Position numbers and translations under genes: made by a program
Shown here: positions 1 through 9,708 of the stretch, in pieces
Layout of the letters: each line of letters opens with the position of its first letter
Numbering within the stretch: position 1 is the stretch's first letter
NCBI GenBank assembly: GCA_039180025.1
Contig: JBCDDZ010000006.1
Span: 42,152-106,151 of the forward strand
Length of the DNA stretch: 64,000 nt
DNA from: Algisphaera sp039180025
GTDB lineage: Bacteria; Planctomycetota; Phycisphaerae; Phycisphaerales; Phycisphaeraceae
Direction of reading: 5' to 3'
The notes under the pieces: model-generated
The model's database searches: none
Seen by the model: only the letters and a program-made list of their open reading frames with translations
Told to the model about the DNA's origin: nothing

Positions 1-2
1 CG

Positions 3-911
3 CTGAGTTGGGGTTTCTTCCGGGCGGACCGGCGGCTGGTCGCGACCAGCGACACGAGCTACCCCTTCCCCACCAGCGAGATTGCGCGGACCCACGGCTT
101 TTTCGCACCCCACGTCAGCGATTTCGTCGTTGAGTTTGCCGCGGATATCCGGGACGACTTGGGGCCCGATTTAAATTCGACCAGTTCTCCTCTTCCGCTC
201 GTTCTGATTGATGCACAGTCTTTGGTTACTACCAACCCTATCCCTATCGAGCCCGACAACCTCCCCGACGGCACCCCGGATACGGTGACGCCCCGCGATG
301 CCAACCTGCCTGGTAATGTCGCACCCGTGGGCGCGATCAAGTGGTACACCGCGGACCACCTGGTCAATAACCCGATTTTCGCCGGTTCCCCCGCTTCTTA
401 CGAAACGGGGACCCGCTACCCCGCCTACAACCCGAGCCGGCCACTGACCTGGCCGATCCCCCGGGGCGCGAGTGTCCTGCCCGGCAGCGGCGGGACCGTG
501 CTCCACAGCAGCCGGACGGCCTACCCCCCGTACGTGGGGTGGTTCACCGGCGGCGATCCGAGCGTTACCGGCGTGGGTATCTTCCACCCCGACGTCAGCG
601 ACCCCGCGTTCCCCACGATCTCGAACCGCGTCATCAGCCGCGCCGCGTTCGTGTTTGGCCACACCGCCGACGCGGACTTCAACTTCGGCAGCACGACTCC
701 ACCCCCCAGCCTTCCGCCCTACCCACCCCTGGGCGACGGCGTCGACGGCGACGGTTTCGAAGTCGGCAGCAACAAATGGTGGCCCTACATGCTCCGGGTC
801 CGCTACCGACAGCACGACGGCGACGGGTCCTACGGCTCGACCGATCCATCGACCAACGAATCGCTCGCCGGCCGCTGGTTTGAGCAGATCATCGCGGTCC
901 CCCTGAAGTAA
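3..911 (+). CDS. Minor pseudopilin-like protein (GspJ-like), 5' end missing
   Basis: The reading frame is open from base 3, so the start and the expected N-terminal prepilin segment lie outside the window; an internal TTG at 159 is not a believable start. About 302 residues remain. The C-terminus (around 778-908) reads as WWPYMLRVRYRQHD followed by GRWFEQIIAVPL. That resembles the closing beta-strands of GspJ-type minor pseudopilins, in which a short acidic linker separates two strands. Proline- and glycine-rich loops fill the middle. The GspK-like gene begins 86 bases downstream on the same strand, and GspJ and GspK are normally adjacent and interact at the pseudopilus tip. The assignment rests on context and the C-terminal pattern, so a generic exported prepilin-like protein remains possible. 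Confidence 0.55.
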   Translation: MSWGFFRADRRLVATSDTSYPFPTSEIARTHGFFAPHVSDFVVEFAADIRDDLGPDLNSTSSPLPLVLIDAQSLVTTNPIPIEPDNLPDGTPDTVTPRDANLPGNVAPVGAIKWYTADHLVNNPIFAGSPASYETGTRYPAYNPSRPLTWPIPRGASVLPGSGGTVLHSSRTAYPPYVGWFTGGDPSVTGVGIFHPDVSDPAFPTISNRVISRAAFVFGHTADADFNFGSTTPPPSLPPYPPLGDGVDGDGFEVGSNKWWPYMLRVRYRQHDGDGSYGSTDPSTNESLAGRWFEQIIAVPLK

Positions 912-997
912 CCCCCGCTCCCCCCCGGCCGCAACGGCCCCCGGTTCACCCGGCCTCCCGCTCCTTCGGGCCTCGGCCGTGACAGAAAGGCAACCTC

Positions 998-3900
998 ATG
1001 ATGCCCGCCCCCGTCTCTCGAATCCTGACGCCCCGCCCGCCCGCCGCGTCCCGGCAACGCGGCTCGGTGCTGATCCTGTCGCTGGTGGTGGTGGTGCTGC
1101 TGGCGATGATCGGGGCCGGCTTCCTGCAACAGGCCCGGCTCGACCGCGTCGCGACCAGCCGCATGGACAACCGCTCGCAGGACTACGAAGGCTCGATCCT
1201 GCGGTTCATCGGCGAGATCCTCGCCAACGATATCCGCAACAACGACACCGACGTTTTCTTCGACGACGAACGCGAAAAGTACGACTACCCCTGGACCCTG
1301 CACAGCGTCCCGGCCCCCGGCGATCCGCGGCAGGTCCAGATCGACCGCTGGCTCCGGGACTACGACGTGACCGACCTCGAAAACAGTACGGTCCTGAGGG
1401 TCAACGGGGGTGACCACTACACGTTCGGTTCGCTGATCGATGATTCCTGGCTGGCGTCGATCGAGCCGAACTTCACAGGCCCGGTCGCGACCTGGCGTCA
1501 CCTGACCAACCTGACCGGGCTCGGGCTCGACCTGGACAACACGATCACGCTGCCCAGCGGCGCGATCGTCCCCACGCCCTACGCGATCACCAGCGCGCCC
1601 GCCGGGGCCCCGGGGTTCAACCTGGCCCACGGCGACACGGACATCACGCTCGACTACATGAACGCCAACCCCGGCCGCTTCGCCGACGCCACGGGCGACG
1701 GCATCCTCGATTCCCGCTGGACCTGGGCGCCGCTGCCCGAGCAGTTCGGGCTGACCTACGTGATGGCCGTCCGGATCATCGACAACTCCGCCCTGGCCGA
1801 CATCAACACCTGGTCGGCGACCAGCAACATCCCCGCGGGCCCGGGGGGGTTGGGCAGCTACGCCAGCGACGAGCTCGCCCCCCGCTGGTACTGGCCCGGC
1901 GACCTGGACATCACCCAGGTGCTGATCGCCAACACCGCCGCCGACGGCGACCAGGTGGCCGACGACGTTCTTTTTACCCAGCGTGGCATGGCGTTCGACA
2001 CGGGCACCGACCGGTCGGAGTACACCGCCCGTTACCGTAACTGGCTCCGCGCGTCCCGTATGTACGACGTGCCCAGCGCGGTCGGCCTGGACGACTACGC
2101 CATCATCGGCTCGCGGATCGAGCGCGAGCTTACGCCCCCCGACCCCAGCTTCCGCGAAGACCTGACGCCGACCGGGCCCGAAAGCTACGCCCGGCTGACC
2201 CGAGAAAACGAGTCGGAACTACGCTGGCGCGGCGGCCTGAACCGCTCGTCGGACAACAACACCCCCGACGCCGCGGCCCCGATCGAGGCCGCGGCCCCGA
2301 TCAACTTTTGGCGGCAGGACCCCACCGTCGAGACGGACCTGACCGACACCCCCTTCACCACCCCGCAGCCTTTCTACGCGAACGAGCCGCGCAAACGACT
2401 GACGCTCTATGCCGGCGGAGCCGACTTCGACAAGGCGAACCTCCAGCACGACGACGGCGACCAGATCGCCGAGGTGATCGTGGACGATATGGACAGCTAC
2501 CCCCCCGTTGCGGTGCTGGGCGTCTGGCCCACCGCGCAGGAGTTCGCCGACCAGGTCGGCGCGTCGGCCATCGACTTCCGGGACGACGACGACAACGCGG
2601 ACTACTCCGGCCCGCCCCGGCTCGCCCGCGTCGGCGACCGCTACGGCATGGAGTATCTGCCGTTTATCAGCGAGATATACCTTCAGGCCCGGTACGCCGC
2701 GTCGGTCAAGGCCGCGGCCGACGCGCCGGTGACCGTCGAAGACGAGGTGACCTGGGAGCACACGCCCGGCGAATACCTGGTGGTGATCGAGTTGGTGAAC
2801 CCTTGGCCCTGGCCGATCGAGATCGGCGACATCGAACTCCACGTCGGGCCTGATACCGCGCCCGACACGCTCTGGGGTGATCTCCAGACCCTGACCGGGC
2901 TGACTCAGTTGGAAGGGCATCAAATCGTCGCGCTGGTCCGCGAAGACACCAACGGGGCCGGCGGCGACAACAGCCAGGTCCCGCCGAGCGTGGCCAAAAG
3001 CGGCAACACCCCGGCGTTCACCGTGATCGACATCACCTCACAGGTTAATACGAACGACTGGCCGGTCGGCGGCACGATCGGCCAGGTCAGCAGCAGCGAC
3101 CCCGCCGCCACCGTGCCGGTCCGTCTGTTGGTAATGGCCGACGACAACAACCGGGTGAACTACCAGACCTTTCAGGCCTCGACCATCCCCGACGACCTGC
3201 TCTATCAGTACACCGCGCAGCTCCCGGCCCCGAAAATCAGCGACGGCGAAACGGGCTATTTCCAGTACACCTCGATCGGGACCGCCGACGGTCTCTCGGC
3301 GCTAACGGTGCGTCAGGAAGACGCGGAGACCGATTTCTTCACCGCGAGCAACGACCCCGACCGGGTGTTCCCCTCAGACGCCAGCGGCTTCGCCGCGGTT
3401 GAGCCGGGGAACAACGCGCAGAACCTGACGATCGGGACCGACTATCAGTTGGGTAATCACGCCAAGGGGGCGACTTCGGGCGCCACCGACCTGCCCGCCA
3501 TGACCGCGCTCGACGACCGTGTGGCCGATTCCTTCGATGTCGCCACCGCAGCCCCCGCCGCGGGCGACGAGCCGTTTCTTATCGGCAACACCGACGTCAT
3601 CTACCGCGCCGGCGACCTGGCTCGGATCGTGCTTCTGGGGCCGGACTTGACCCGGACCGTCGCCGAGGTCTGGACCGACGCGGCGCTGAATATCACCGCC
3701 AACTCGTCGGCCCCCTTCGGCTTCCGCATCCGGGACTTCATGATCCTGCCCGAAGACAACTTCGCGGACCTCAACGGCGGGAACCCGGTATTCATCAACA
3801 CCGGCACCAAGCCCGTTACGCACAACCTCGAACTGCTGGACCGGGTGACCACCCTGTCGCCCGATGTCGACGGGCTGGACAACGATGGCGACAACCGAGC

Positions 3901-4546
3901 GGACGACCTCGACGAGCGGCTGATCCCCGGCCGGATCAACCTCAATACCGCCACCCGGGATATGCTGGCCCGCGCCCTGCCGTTCGACGCCGCGGCCGAT
4001 TACGCCAGCGCTTCGACCGAGAAACAGGCCCTGATCGACCTGATCGTCGAAGCGCGCCAAGACCCGGACCGCAACGCCCCGCGTACGCTGAGCGAGCGTC
4101 TCGCCGAGCAGCCGGGCATCGCCTGGATGGGCGAACTCCTCGAAGCCTCGGCCACCGGGAGCCACCCCGTCATCACGCCCAGCGAGTTGTTCGACGGCAG
4201 CACGTTCGTCGGCGGCACCGGACCTCTGATGGCCGACTTCAACGAGTACGAATCGGGCGTGCCCAGCGCTCGGGACACCATCGGGCTGGGCCCCGGACCC
4301 CACGGCAACGACGAATTCGCCGACGACCGCGAGCCGTTTGTTCTGCCTTTCGCCAACCTGAACCAGGTCGCGTCGGTGCGTTCGGATGTCTTCACCGCCT
4401 ACGTGCTGGTTCGCGGCTACCGCGCGGCGGACTTCTCCGCCGGGCCGGTCGAAGAGTACCGGCTGATCGCGACGTTCGACCGCTCGGTCATCAGCAGCAT
4501 CCGCCCGCTCCCCCGGCTGCGTACGGTGGCGTCGTTCCTGCAATAA
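998..4546 (+). CDS. GspK-like type II secretion minor pseudopilin, greatly enlarged
   Basis: The 1182-residue product starts ATG-ATG with a GAAAGG ribosome site about 9 bases upstream. Near residue 22 a basic RQRGS peptidase-type site precedes a hydrophobic stretch (VLILSLVVVVLLAMIGAGF), the N-methylated-pilin layout of GspK. Near residue 970 comes RINLNTATRDML, the helix-hairpin-helix signature of the GspK alpha-domain, shortly after a DGLDNDGDN acidic stretch. The normal protein is about 320-350 residues, so some 800 extra residues are inserted, mostly Asp/Asn/Thr-rich beta-like sequence. In the family GspK forms the tip of the pseudopilus with GspI and GspJ. The extra mass suggests a different tip or substrate interface; that is inference. 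Confidence 0.75.
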   Translation: MMPAPVSRILTPRPPAASRQRGSVLILSLVVVVLLAMIGAGFLQQARLDRVATSRMDNRSQDYEGSILRFIGEILANDIRNNDTDVFFDDEREKYDYPWTLHSVPAPGDPRQVQIDRWLRDYDVTDLENSTVLRVNGGDHYTFGSLIDDSWLASIEPNFTGPVATWRHLTNLTGLGLDLDNTITLPSGAIVPTPYAITSAPAGAPGFNLAHGDTDITLDYMNANPGRFADATGDGILDSRWTWAPLPEQFGLTYVMAVRIIDNSALADINTWSATSNIPAGPGGLGSYASDELAPRWYWPGDLDITQVLIANTAADGDQVADDVLFTQRGMAFDTGTDRSEYTARYRNWLRASRMYDVPSAVGLDDYAIIGSRIERELTPPDPSFREDLTPTGPESYARLTRENESELRWRGGLNRSSDNNTPDAAAPIEAAAPINFWRQDPTVETDLTDTPFTTPQPFYANEPRKRLTLYAGGADFDKANLQHDDGDQIAEVIVDDMDSYPPVAVLGVWPTAQEFADQVGASAIDFRDDDDNADYSGPPRLARVGDRYGMEYLPFISEIYLQARYAASVKAAADAPVTVEDEVTWEHTPGEYLVVIELVNPWPWPIEIGDIELHVGPDTAPDTLWGDLQTLTGLTQLEGHQIVALVREDTNGAGGDNSQVPPSVAKSGNTPAFTVIDITSQVNTNDWPVGGTIGQVSSSDPAATVPVRLLVMADDNNRVNYQTFQASTIPDDLLYQYTAQLPAPKISDGETGYFQYTSIGTADGLSALTVRQEDAETDFFTASNDPDRVFPSDASGFAAVEPGNNAQNLTIGTDYQLGNHAKGATSGATDLPAMTALDDRVADSFDVATAAPAAGDEPFLIGNTDVIYRAGDLARIVLLGPDLTRTVAEVWTDAALNITANSSAPFGFRIRDFMILPEDNFADLNGGNPVFINTGTKPVTHNLELLDRVTTLSPDVDGLDNDGDNRADDLDERLIPGRINLNTATRDMLARALPFDAAADYASASTEKQALIDLIVEARQDPDRNAPRTLSERLAEQPGIAWMGELLEASATGSHPVITPSELFDGSTFVGGTGPLMADFNEYESGVPSARDTIGLGPGPHGNDEFADDREPFVLPFANLNQVASVRSDVFTAYVLVRGYRAADFSAGPVEEYRLIATFDRSVISSIRPLPRLRTVASFLQ

Positions 4547-4621
4547 GCTGACCTGCGGCCTCGAGAATATAGCCTGCCGCCGCGGGTCCCCCCGAGCCGC
4601 CCCGATCGCCGGAGCCCCGTG

Positions 4622-5077
4622 ATGCGTGAGAGTATCTTTACCAAAATCGTTGCGGGCGAAATCCCTTGCCACCGCGTCTACGAAGACGACAGGGTGTTGG
4701 CGTTTCTCGACATCGGCCCGGTGTCGCGGGGGCACACCCTGGTGATCCCCAAGGATTGCTATGTCGAGCTCGATGAAATGCCCGCGGAGGTCGCCGGGGC
4801 GCTCGGGGCGGTGCTGCCCCGGCTGGTCGCGGCGGTGCGGGAAGCCACCGGCTGCGACGGCGTCAACGTCCTGCAAAACAACGGTGCCGCGGCGGGCCAG
4901 GCGGTGATGCACGTCCACTTCCACCTGATCCCCCGCTACGGCCAAACCAAACACGATTCGACCGACGGGGTCGGCGGACGTGGCTTCTGTTTCGAATGGC
5001 CGGCGGGGAAACTCCCGGACGCAGACGCAAAGCTGCTGCAGCAGTCGATCGGCGAAGCGCTGAAAAAACAGAGCTGA
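4622..5077 (+). CDS. HIT family nucleotide-binding protein
   Basis: The 151-residue protein carries the histidine-triad motif VMHVHFHLIPR near residues 98-108 and the usual N-terminal core (SIFTKIVAGEIPCHRVYEDD, then FLDIGPVSRGHTLVIPK). HIT proteins of this branch hydrolyse purine nucleoside phosphoramidates or related phosphoanhydrides in the cytoplasm. The length matches Hint/HinT-type bacterial members, with an extra C-terminal tail of about 40 residues. The frame is also open from a GTG at 4619 directly before the ATG; ATG is preferred. It lies 75 bases after the GspK-like gene and ahead of a pseudopilin gene, with no evident functional link to either. Confidence 0.9.
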   Translation: MRESIFTKIVAGEIPCHRVYEDDRVLAFLDIGPVSRGHTLVIPKDCYVELDEMPAEVAGALGAVLPRLVAAVREATGCDGVNVLQNNGAAAGQAVMHVHFHLIPRYGQTKHDSTDGVGGRGFCFEWPAGKLPDADAKLLQQSIGEALKKQS

Positions 5078-5140
5078 AGGGTTGCCGCTCCTCGGCCGCG
5101 GGTTAGTATGGAGCCGCTCTCCTTCCGCGAGACCCTCTCC

Positions 5141-6010
5141 ATGCGTCGCCCAAACCCGCGCGATCCCCTCGGCTTTTCGCTCATCGAACTGGTCGTTGTC
5201 ATCGCGGTGGTCGCCCTGCTGATCGGTTTGCTGCTGCCCGTCCTGGCGAAAGCCCGGGGGGCGGGCGAGGCGGCGGTCTGTCTGAGCAATATGCGTCAGC
5301 TCGCCACGGCCACAACCGGCTACGCCCACGACCACGGCCAACGCCTGCCCCAGCCTTCCCAAGACGGCGACATCGGCGGAAGCGGTATCCACAACGTCGC
5401 GGTACGTCGGCTCCGCGGCACGGCGCTGTGGTTCAACGCGCTGGACTACTACCTCCAGCAGACCCACCGGGACTACCGCTCGGGCGGAGGGGCCGCGGAC
5501 CACCGCAACCTCAATACCTTCAAGCAGGACCCCGTCTGGCTCGACCTTTCGGCGACCGCCCCCGACGCCACGGGGCGCGTCCGCGACAACACGCAGACCA
5601 TCAAGATGAACGCCTACCTGGGCTACGAAAGCGGGGCCCGCCGGACCACGCCCGACAACCCGGCCAGCGCCGGGTACGGCCGAAAGATCAAGTTCTTCAA
5701 AACCCTTGATATCCCGCAGCCTTCGTCGACGGTGCTCTTTGTGGACGGGCAGGGGCACGATACGCCGTCGGAAACCTCGGGCCTCACGGCCTACGCCGAG
5801 GCGTTTAGCGCGACCCCCGCGTACGCCGCGGCGCGGCACGACGGCGGGGCGAACGTGATGCATCTCGACGGCGCCGCGGCCCATCAGCAGAACCCGACGC
5901 AGCGGTCCGGCGTCGGGTACCGGGGGTGGCACCTCGAGAAGGCGGGCACCGACCCGGAACTCTGGCCCGCGTCGCGGTTCAACTTTCGCCCCGACGATTT
6001 CTTGCCGTAA
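5141..6010 (+). CDS. Prepilin-type N-terminal cleavage/methylation protein (pseudopilin)
   Basis: The 289-residue product begins MRRPNPRDPLGFSLIELVVV, a textbook type IV prepilin signal: cleavage is expected at G|F with glutamate at mature position 5. A hydrophobic helix and the sequence CLSNMRQLATATTGYAHDHG follow. That second block is typical of the very numerous planctomycete pseudopilins, as is the H-X9 segment near the C-terminus (HLDGAAAHQQNP). An ATG at 5108 in frame would add 11 residues before the basic leader; the ATG at 5141 is preferred because it gives a short signal. A TAGTAT element at 5104-5109 could be the -10 box. The role may be surface assembly or secretion; no specific substrate can be deduced. 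Confidence 0.85.
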   Translation: MRRPNPRDPLGFSLIELVVVIAVVALLIGLLLPVLAKARGAGEAAVCLSNMRQLATATTGYAHDHGQRLPQPSQDGDIGGSGIHNVAVRRLRGTALWFNALDYYLQQTHRDYRSGGGAADHRNLNTFKQDPVWLDLSATAPDATGRVRDNTQTIKMNAYLGYESGARRTTPDNPASAGYGRKIKFFKTLDIPQPSSTVLFVDGQGHDTPSETSGLTAYAEAFSATPAYAAARHDGGANVMHLDGAAAHQQNPTQRSGVGYRGWHLEKAGTDPELWPASRFNFRPDDFLP

Positions 6011-6038
6011 ACCGTCGGCGGTGTCGATCGCGGCGGGC

Positions 6039-6668
6039 TTAAAGGACGCCCTTGGTGCTCGGCACGTCGTCGTGCGTGACCGCGACCGCCGCCCGCAGCG
6101 CCCGGCCGAACGCTTTGAACAGCGCCTCGGCGATGTGATGGTTGTTGTCGCCCCAGGGCACCTCGAGGTGCAGGTTCATCTTCGCGTTGGCGGCGACCGC
6201 GTTGAAAAATTCCTTGACCAGTTGCACATCGAACGGGCCGATGTGCTGGCCGACGATTTTCGGTGACTCGGCGTCGGCGGGGTCCACGGCGTAGCCGACC
6301 CAGGGGGCTTTGAAGACCAGGGCGGCCCGGCCGGAAAGGTCCAGCGCACAGCGAGCCAGGGTTTCGTCCATCGGCACCGCGGCGTGGCCGTAACGCTCGA
6401 TCCCGCGTTTGTCGCCGAGGGCCTGGTCGATCGCTTGGCCGAGCACGATGCCGACGTCTTCCACGGTGTGGTGGTCGTCGATGTGGGTGTCGCCGTCGCA
6501 CCGGACCGCGAGCGCGAGCCGGCCGTGCTTGGCGACGTGGGTGAGCATGTGGTCGAAGAACCCGACCCCAGTACGGATATCGTCGGGGGACCCGGTCCGG
6601 TCGAGGTCGATCGATAAGGAGATCCGGGTTTCCTGGGTGTGGCGTTCTTGCGTGGCGGATCGGCTCAT
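6039..6668 (-). CDS. hisB: Imidazoleglycerol-phosphate dehydratase
   Basis: The 209-residue protein catalyses the sixth step of histidine synthesis, dehydration of imidazole glycerol phosphate to imidazole acetol phosphate. Visible signatures are GVGFFDHML, the metal-binding HIDDHHTVEDVGI, a central DETLARCALDLSGR and WGDNNHHIAEALFKAFGRAL near the C-terminus; the two histidine clusters bind the catalytic Mn ions. It is the monofunctional form without the phosphatase domain found in enterobacteria. The start ATG at 6668 overlaps the hisC stop as ATGA, which implies translational coupling with the upstream gene. The longer frame reaching to 6932 runs inside hisC and is discounted. Confidence 0.96.
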   Translation of the reverse strand: MSRSATQERHTQETRISLSIDLDRTGSPDDIRTGVGFFDHMLTHVAKHGRLALAVRCDGDTHIDDHHTVEDVGIVLGQAIDQALGDKRGIERYGHAAVPMDETLARCALDLSGRAALVFKAPWVGYAVDPADAESPKIVGQHIGPFDVQLVKEFFNAVAANAKMNLHLEVPWGDNNHHIAEALFKAFGRALRAAVAVTHDDVPSTKGVL

Positions 6669-7792
6669 GGGGCGGTGTCCAGCAGTTCGAGGAGTCGGTC
6701 GTTTTGGCTCGGCGTCCCGACCGAGATCCGCAGCCGATCGCGGAGGCGGGGGCGGTCGAAGTAACGGATCAGCACGTGGTGGGCCTTGAGGTGGCGGTAG
6801 AGCGCCGGGGCGTCGGGCCCGGCCGGGGGGACGGTCGCCAGGACAAAATTGCTGTGGCTTTCGGGCACGCGGAAGCCGCGCCCGCGCAGCGCCGCGGCGA
6901 GCCGTTCCCGCTCCGCGATGACGCGTTCCCAAGTCGAGCGGGCGTAATCCTGGTCGCGGAGCGCCGCGGTGGCGGCGGCCTGCGAGAGGATGTCGGTGTT
7001 GTAGGAATCGCGGGCTTTGTCGAGGGTCGCGATGGTCGACGGAGCGGCCAAGCCGTACCCAAACCGCAGGCCGGCGAGGGCATAGCCTTTGCTCAGGCTG
7101 CGGAGGACCACGACGTTGTCCAGGCCGTCGTCGCGCAGGAGCGGCAGCGCGCTGTGGGGGGCGAAGTCGGCGTAGGCCTCGTCGACCACCAAGAGGCCTT
7201 TGAAATCGGCGGCGAGGGCCCGGAGGGTTTCGAGCGGTTCGAGTCTGCCCGAGGGCGCGTGGGGGTTGACGATACAGGCGAGGCGGCAGCCGGCCCGGTT
7301 GAGCTGGTCGGCGTAGCGCTCGGGCAGCGCGAAACTCCCGTCGGGCGTGTCGGGACGCTCGATGACCGTGATCGGGGTGTCCTGGATGTGCGCGAGGACG
7401 GGGTAGAGCGAGTAGCTCGGGTCGGTCACGCCGATACCGCCAGCCCCGGCCGAGGGGCGGTCGAGGTCGCGGGGGACGCCGTAGACGGTGAAGAGCAGGC
7501 GGAGCAGCTCGTCGCCGCCGTTGGTGGCGATGACGTGTTCCGGAGACAGGCCGTGGACCTCGGCGGCGGCGGCGCGGAACTCGGCGGCGTCCGCCGGGGG
7601 GTAGAGCCGCAGGGCCTCGGGGCTCAACCCGCGGACCGCTTCGAGGACCGCGGGCGAGGGCGGGTACGGGTTTTCGTTGGTATTCAGCTTAATCGTCTGG
7701 CCGAAGCCGCCGTTGGCGGTTTCTCGGTAGCCCGGCTGCTCGCCGGGGACGTAGGCGCTTAGGCGCCGGATATTGTCGCGTTCGTAACCCAT
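6665..7792 (-). CDS. hisC: Histidinol-phosphate aminotransferase
   Basis: The 375-residue PLP enzyme converts imidazole acetol phosphate to histidinol phosphate, the step after HisB, its operon partner. Motifs are LNTNENPYPPSP near residue 35, VDEAYADFA, and VVLRSLSKGYALAGLRFGYG containing the Schiff-base lysine, then the C-terminal LRISVGT substrate-phosphate loop. The ATG at 7792 (MGYERDNIRRL) is chosen because the longer frame from 7867 adds 25 residues with no family match. The gene heads a two-gene minus-strand unit and ends in the 4-base ATGA overlap with hisB. Other HisC paralogues act on aromatic acids, but the hisB linkage supports this call. Confidence 0.95.
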   Translation of the reverse strand: MGYERDNIRRLSAYVPGEQPGYRETANGGFGQTIKLNTNENPYPPSPAVLEAVRGLSPEALRLYPPADAAEFRAAAAEVHGLSPEHVIATNGGDELLRLLFTVYGVPRDLDRPSAGAGGIGVTDPSYSLYPVLAHIQDTPITVIERPDTPDGSFALPERYADQLNRAGCRLACIVNPHAPSGRLEPLETLRALAADFKGLLVVDEAYADFAPHSALPLLRDDGLDNVVVLRSLSKGYALAGLRFGYGLAAPSTIATLDKARDSYNTDILSQAAATAALRDQDYARSTWERVIAERERLAAALRGRGFRVPESHSNFVLATVPPAGPDAPALYRHLKAHHVLIRYFDRPRLRDRLRISVGTPSQNDRLLELLDTAP

Positions 7793-8013
7793 GGACAGCC
7801 GCGTATGGTCGCAGAGCCGGCCCACCGGGTCAACGCGGTCGAGGCGGCAAAGCGGGGCGTGGATCACGGCGGATGGGTAGAAGCCGCGGCACGAGCCGGC
7901 CGTCGAAAGCCCCCTCGGCCGACGACGTAGAGCGATGATGGATTTCTGCCTGGGCTGCGGCCTATCCCTGAGGCCATCGGAACAACAGGACCCGGGGACG
8001 ACCGCAAGCGGGT

Positions 8014-8019
8014 TACACT
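8014..8019 (+). promoter_or_regulatory. Candidate -10 element TACACT, near-leaderless
   Basis: TACACT ends six bases before the ATG at 8026, so a transcript initiating about 7 bases downstream of it would begin at the start codon. No convincing -35 hexamer stands 16-18 bases upstream. The same arrangement recurs at several other genes in the window. Confidence 0.4.
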
Positions 8020-8025
8020 GTGCCG

Positions 8026-9708
8026 ATGCGGAGTATTAGACCACGGCACCGGGGCAAGAGACCGCTCGTGGGCATCTTCCTGACGGTCGGTCTGGGCGTA
8101 GTTAGTGGGATCGCGGGGAGCCCGGCGAACGCTGGGCCCGGGACCGATACCGCCGCTGGCGATTTACCGACCGAGTCCGGACCGCCATCGGTTGACGAAG
8201 CCAAGCCCTCCGACGGGATTGAGGCGGATCGGGAGGCGACGGCGGCGGCGCTGCGTCTGGTCAATGACGCAGTGACGGTGCAACTCGACGGCCGACACCA
8301 CCTGCTGCTGCGAGCGCTGCGGTATCTGGAGGACCCGGCGTTGATGCCACTGTTTTCGGGATTGGTGGAGGCCGACCACCCGTCGCTGCGAGTCCACGGC
8401 CGGCTTGGGCGGGCGGAGCTGTCACTTCCCCGGGGCTTGTCGGCGACCGATATCGTGCCGATCGAGCGTGAGGACGAGCGGCACGAGCTGATCGGCGCAG
8501 CCCTGGACGGGGGCCTGCTGGATCGGGCGACCCAGCAGGCCCTCGCGGCTTGGGAGGGGCTGGACACCGGCGTCAAGCTGCTGCTGTTGACGCCAAGAGT
8601 CGCGTCGGACGAGGTGACGGCCAACACCGCCGAGGCGGCAGCGCTGGCCCGGGCACTGGAGGCGGATCGGCTGGGGCAGCGCGGCCTGGCGGCGCTGCTG
8701 CTGCACGAGTTGGGCGATACCCGAGGCGAAGCAGTGCTTTTTGCCCTCTTGGAAAAATTGGATTCAGCGGAGGCGCAGGCGGTGTGCGCGACGCTTCTGG
8801 AAACCGCGTGGCGGCACGGGCTGCGGCGGGCCGGGCCCTGGGCTCACGCGGTATCGCAGGCGCAGGGGGTCCCCCCACGGGTGGAGATGCTGGCCCGGCG
8901 GCTGGCGATCCGGTTCGGGGCAGAGGGGGCCGAGGCCGGGTGGTCATCGGCGTTCGCCGAGGCAGATAACGCAACGCAAACGACGCGGCTCGCGCTGGTC
9001 GGGCTGGAGGCCGCGCCGTGGATCGGAGCTGATCCGCTACTCAGGGTGGCCGAACACGACGAGGTATTGATTCAGCGCTTGGGGCAGGCGGCTTGGTCGG
9101 TGTCGGTCAGCCGGGCGGAGGCGGCCCCTTCCGCGGCGGAACGGGACGCGTTGGAGCTGGCGTTTTCGGCATTGGTAGAAACGGGGCACCCGCGGGCGTG
9201 CCGGTGGGCGGCGGACTATGCGGAAGAAACCGGCTCGGCCCGGCTGGCGATGACCGTGGTGACGCGGACCGAACCCGGCGAGCCCCGGGGCCGGGCCCGC
9301 CGGATGGACGCGGTGGCGGCGGCGACGCAGACCCTGATCGTCCTCGACCCGGAAACCGCGGCAACGGCCCTGCCCGCCGCGCTGTCGCGGGCGGAGGCGG
9401 ACCCGGTGTGGCAGCGGGCGGTGCTGCTGGGGATGATCCGCAGCCGGTCGCCCGCGGTGCAGCGGATTGCCGCGGAGTTGCCGACTTTTCTCGAGCGGCG
9501 GACACAGGGGGTGGCGCTGGTGCTCAAGACCCGGTTCCCGCTGCCGCTGAGCGGTGCGGAGCGGCGGGCGTTCGAGTGGGCGGTCCGCGGCGGGGCCGAA
9601 TTGGACGATTCTCTGCGGGTGCAGATCGCCTGGGCCTATCTCAAACGGACCGGGCAGGCCGAGGGAGCCGTCGCCGCGGTGTTGGCACCGGCGAACCCCG
9701 ACCCCTGA
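8026..9708 (+). CDS. Secreted helical-repeat protein of unknown function
   Basis: About 560 residues. A basic start and hydrophobic segment (LVGIFLTVGLGVVSGIAG) ending in SPANA gives a likely signal peptide, so the protein should be exported. The rest is rich in Ala, Leu, Arg and Glu, arranged as amphipathic helices of 30-40 residues, for example HLLLRALRYLEDPALMPLF, consistent with HEAT/Armadillo-like repeats. No catalytic motif is visible. The frame is also open from a GTG at 8020; ATG at 8026 is the simpler choice. The gene stands alone between hisC (divergent) and an aminotransferase gene. Function not recognised; a periplasmic scaffold is the most that the fold suggests. Confidence 0.7.
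   Translation: MRSIRPRHRGKRPLVGIFLTVGLGVVSGIAGSPANAGPGTDTAAGDLPTESGPPSVDEAKPSDGIEADREATAAALRLVNDAVTVQLDGRHHLLLRALRYLEDPALMPLFSGLVEADHPSLRVHGRLGRAELSLPRGLSATDIVPIEREDERHELIGAALDGGLLDRATQQALAAWEGLDTGVKLLLLTPRVASDEVTANTAEAAALARALEADRLGQRGLAALLLHELGDTRGEAVLFALLEKLDSAEAQAVCATLLETAWRHGLRRAGPWAHAVSQAQGVPPRVEMLARRLAIRFGAEGAEAGWSSAFAEADNATQTTRLALVGLEAAPWIGADPLLRVAEHDEVLIQRLGQAAWSVSVSRAEAAPSAAERDALELAFSALVETGHPRACRWAADYAEETGSARLAMTVVTRTEPGEPRGRARRMDAVAAATQTLIVLDPETAATALPAALSRAEADPVWQRAVLLGMIRSRSPAVQRIAAELPTFLERRTQGVALVLKTRFPLPLSGAERRAFEWAVRGGAELDDSLRVQIAWAYLKRTGQAEGAVAAVLAPANPDP

Noticed and set aside
3374..5932. 852-codon open frame on the minus strand across the GspK, HIT and pseudopilin genes
   Set aside because: It is antisense to three recognisable genes, is Arg/Gly/Val-rich without homology and is explained by the high GC third positions of the real genes.
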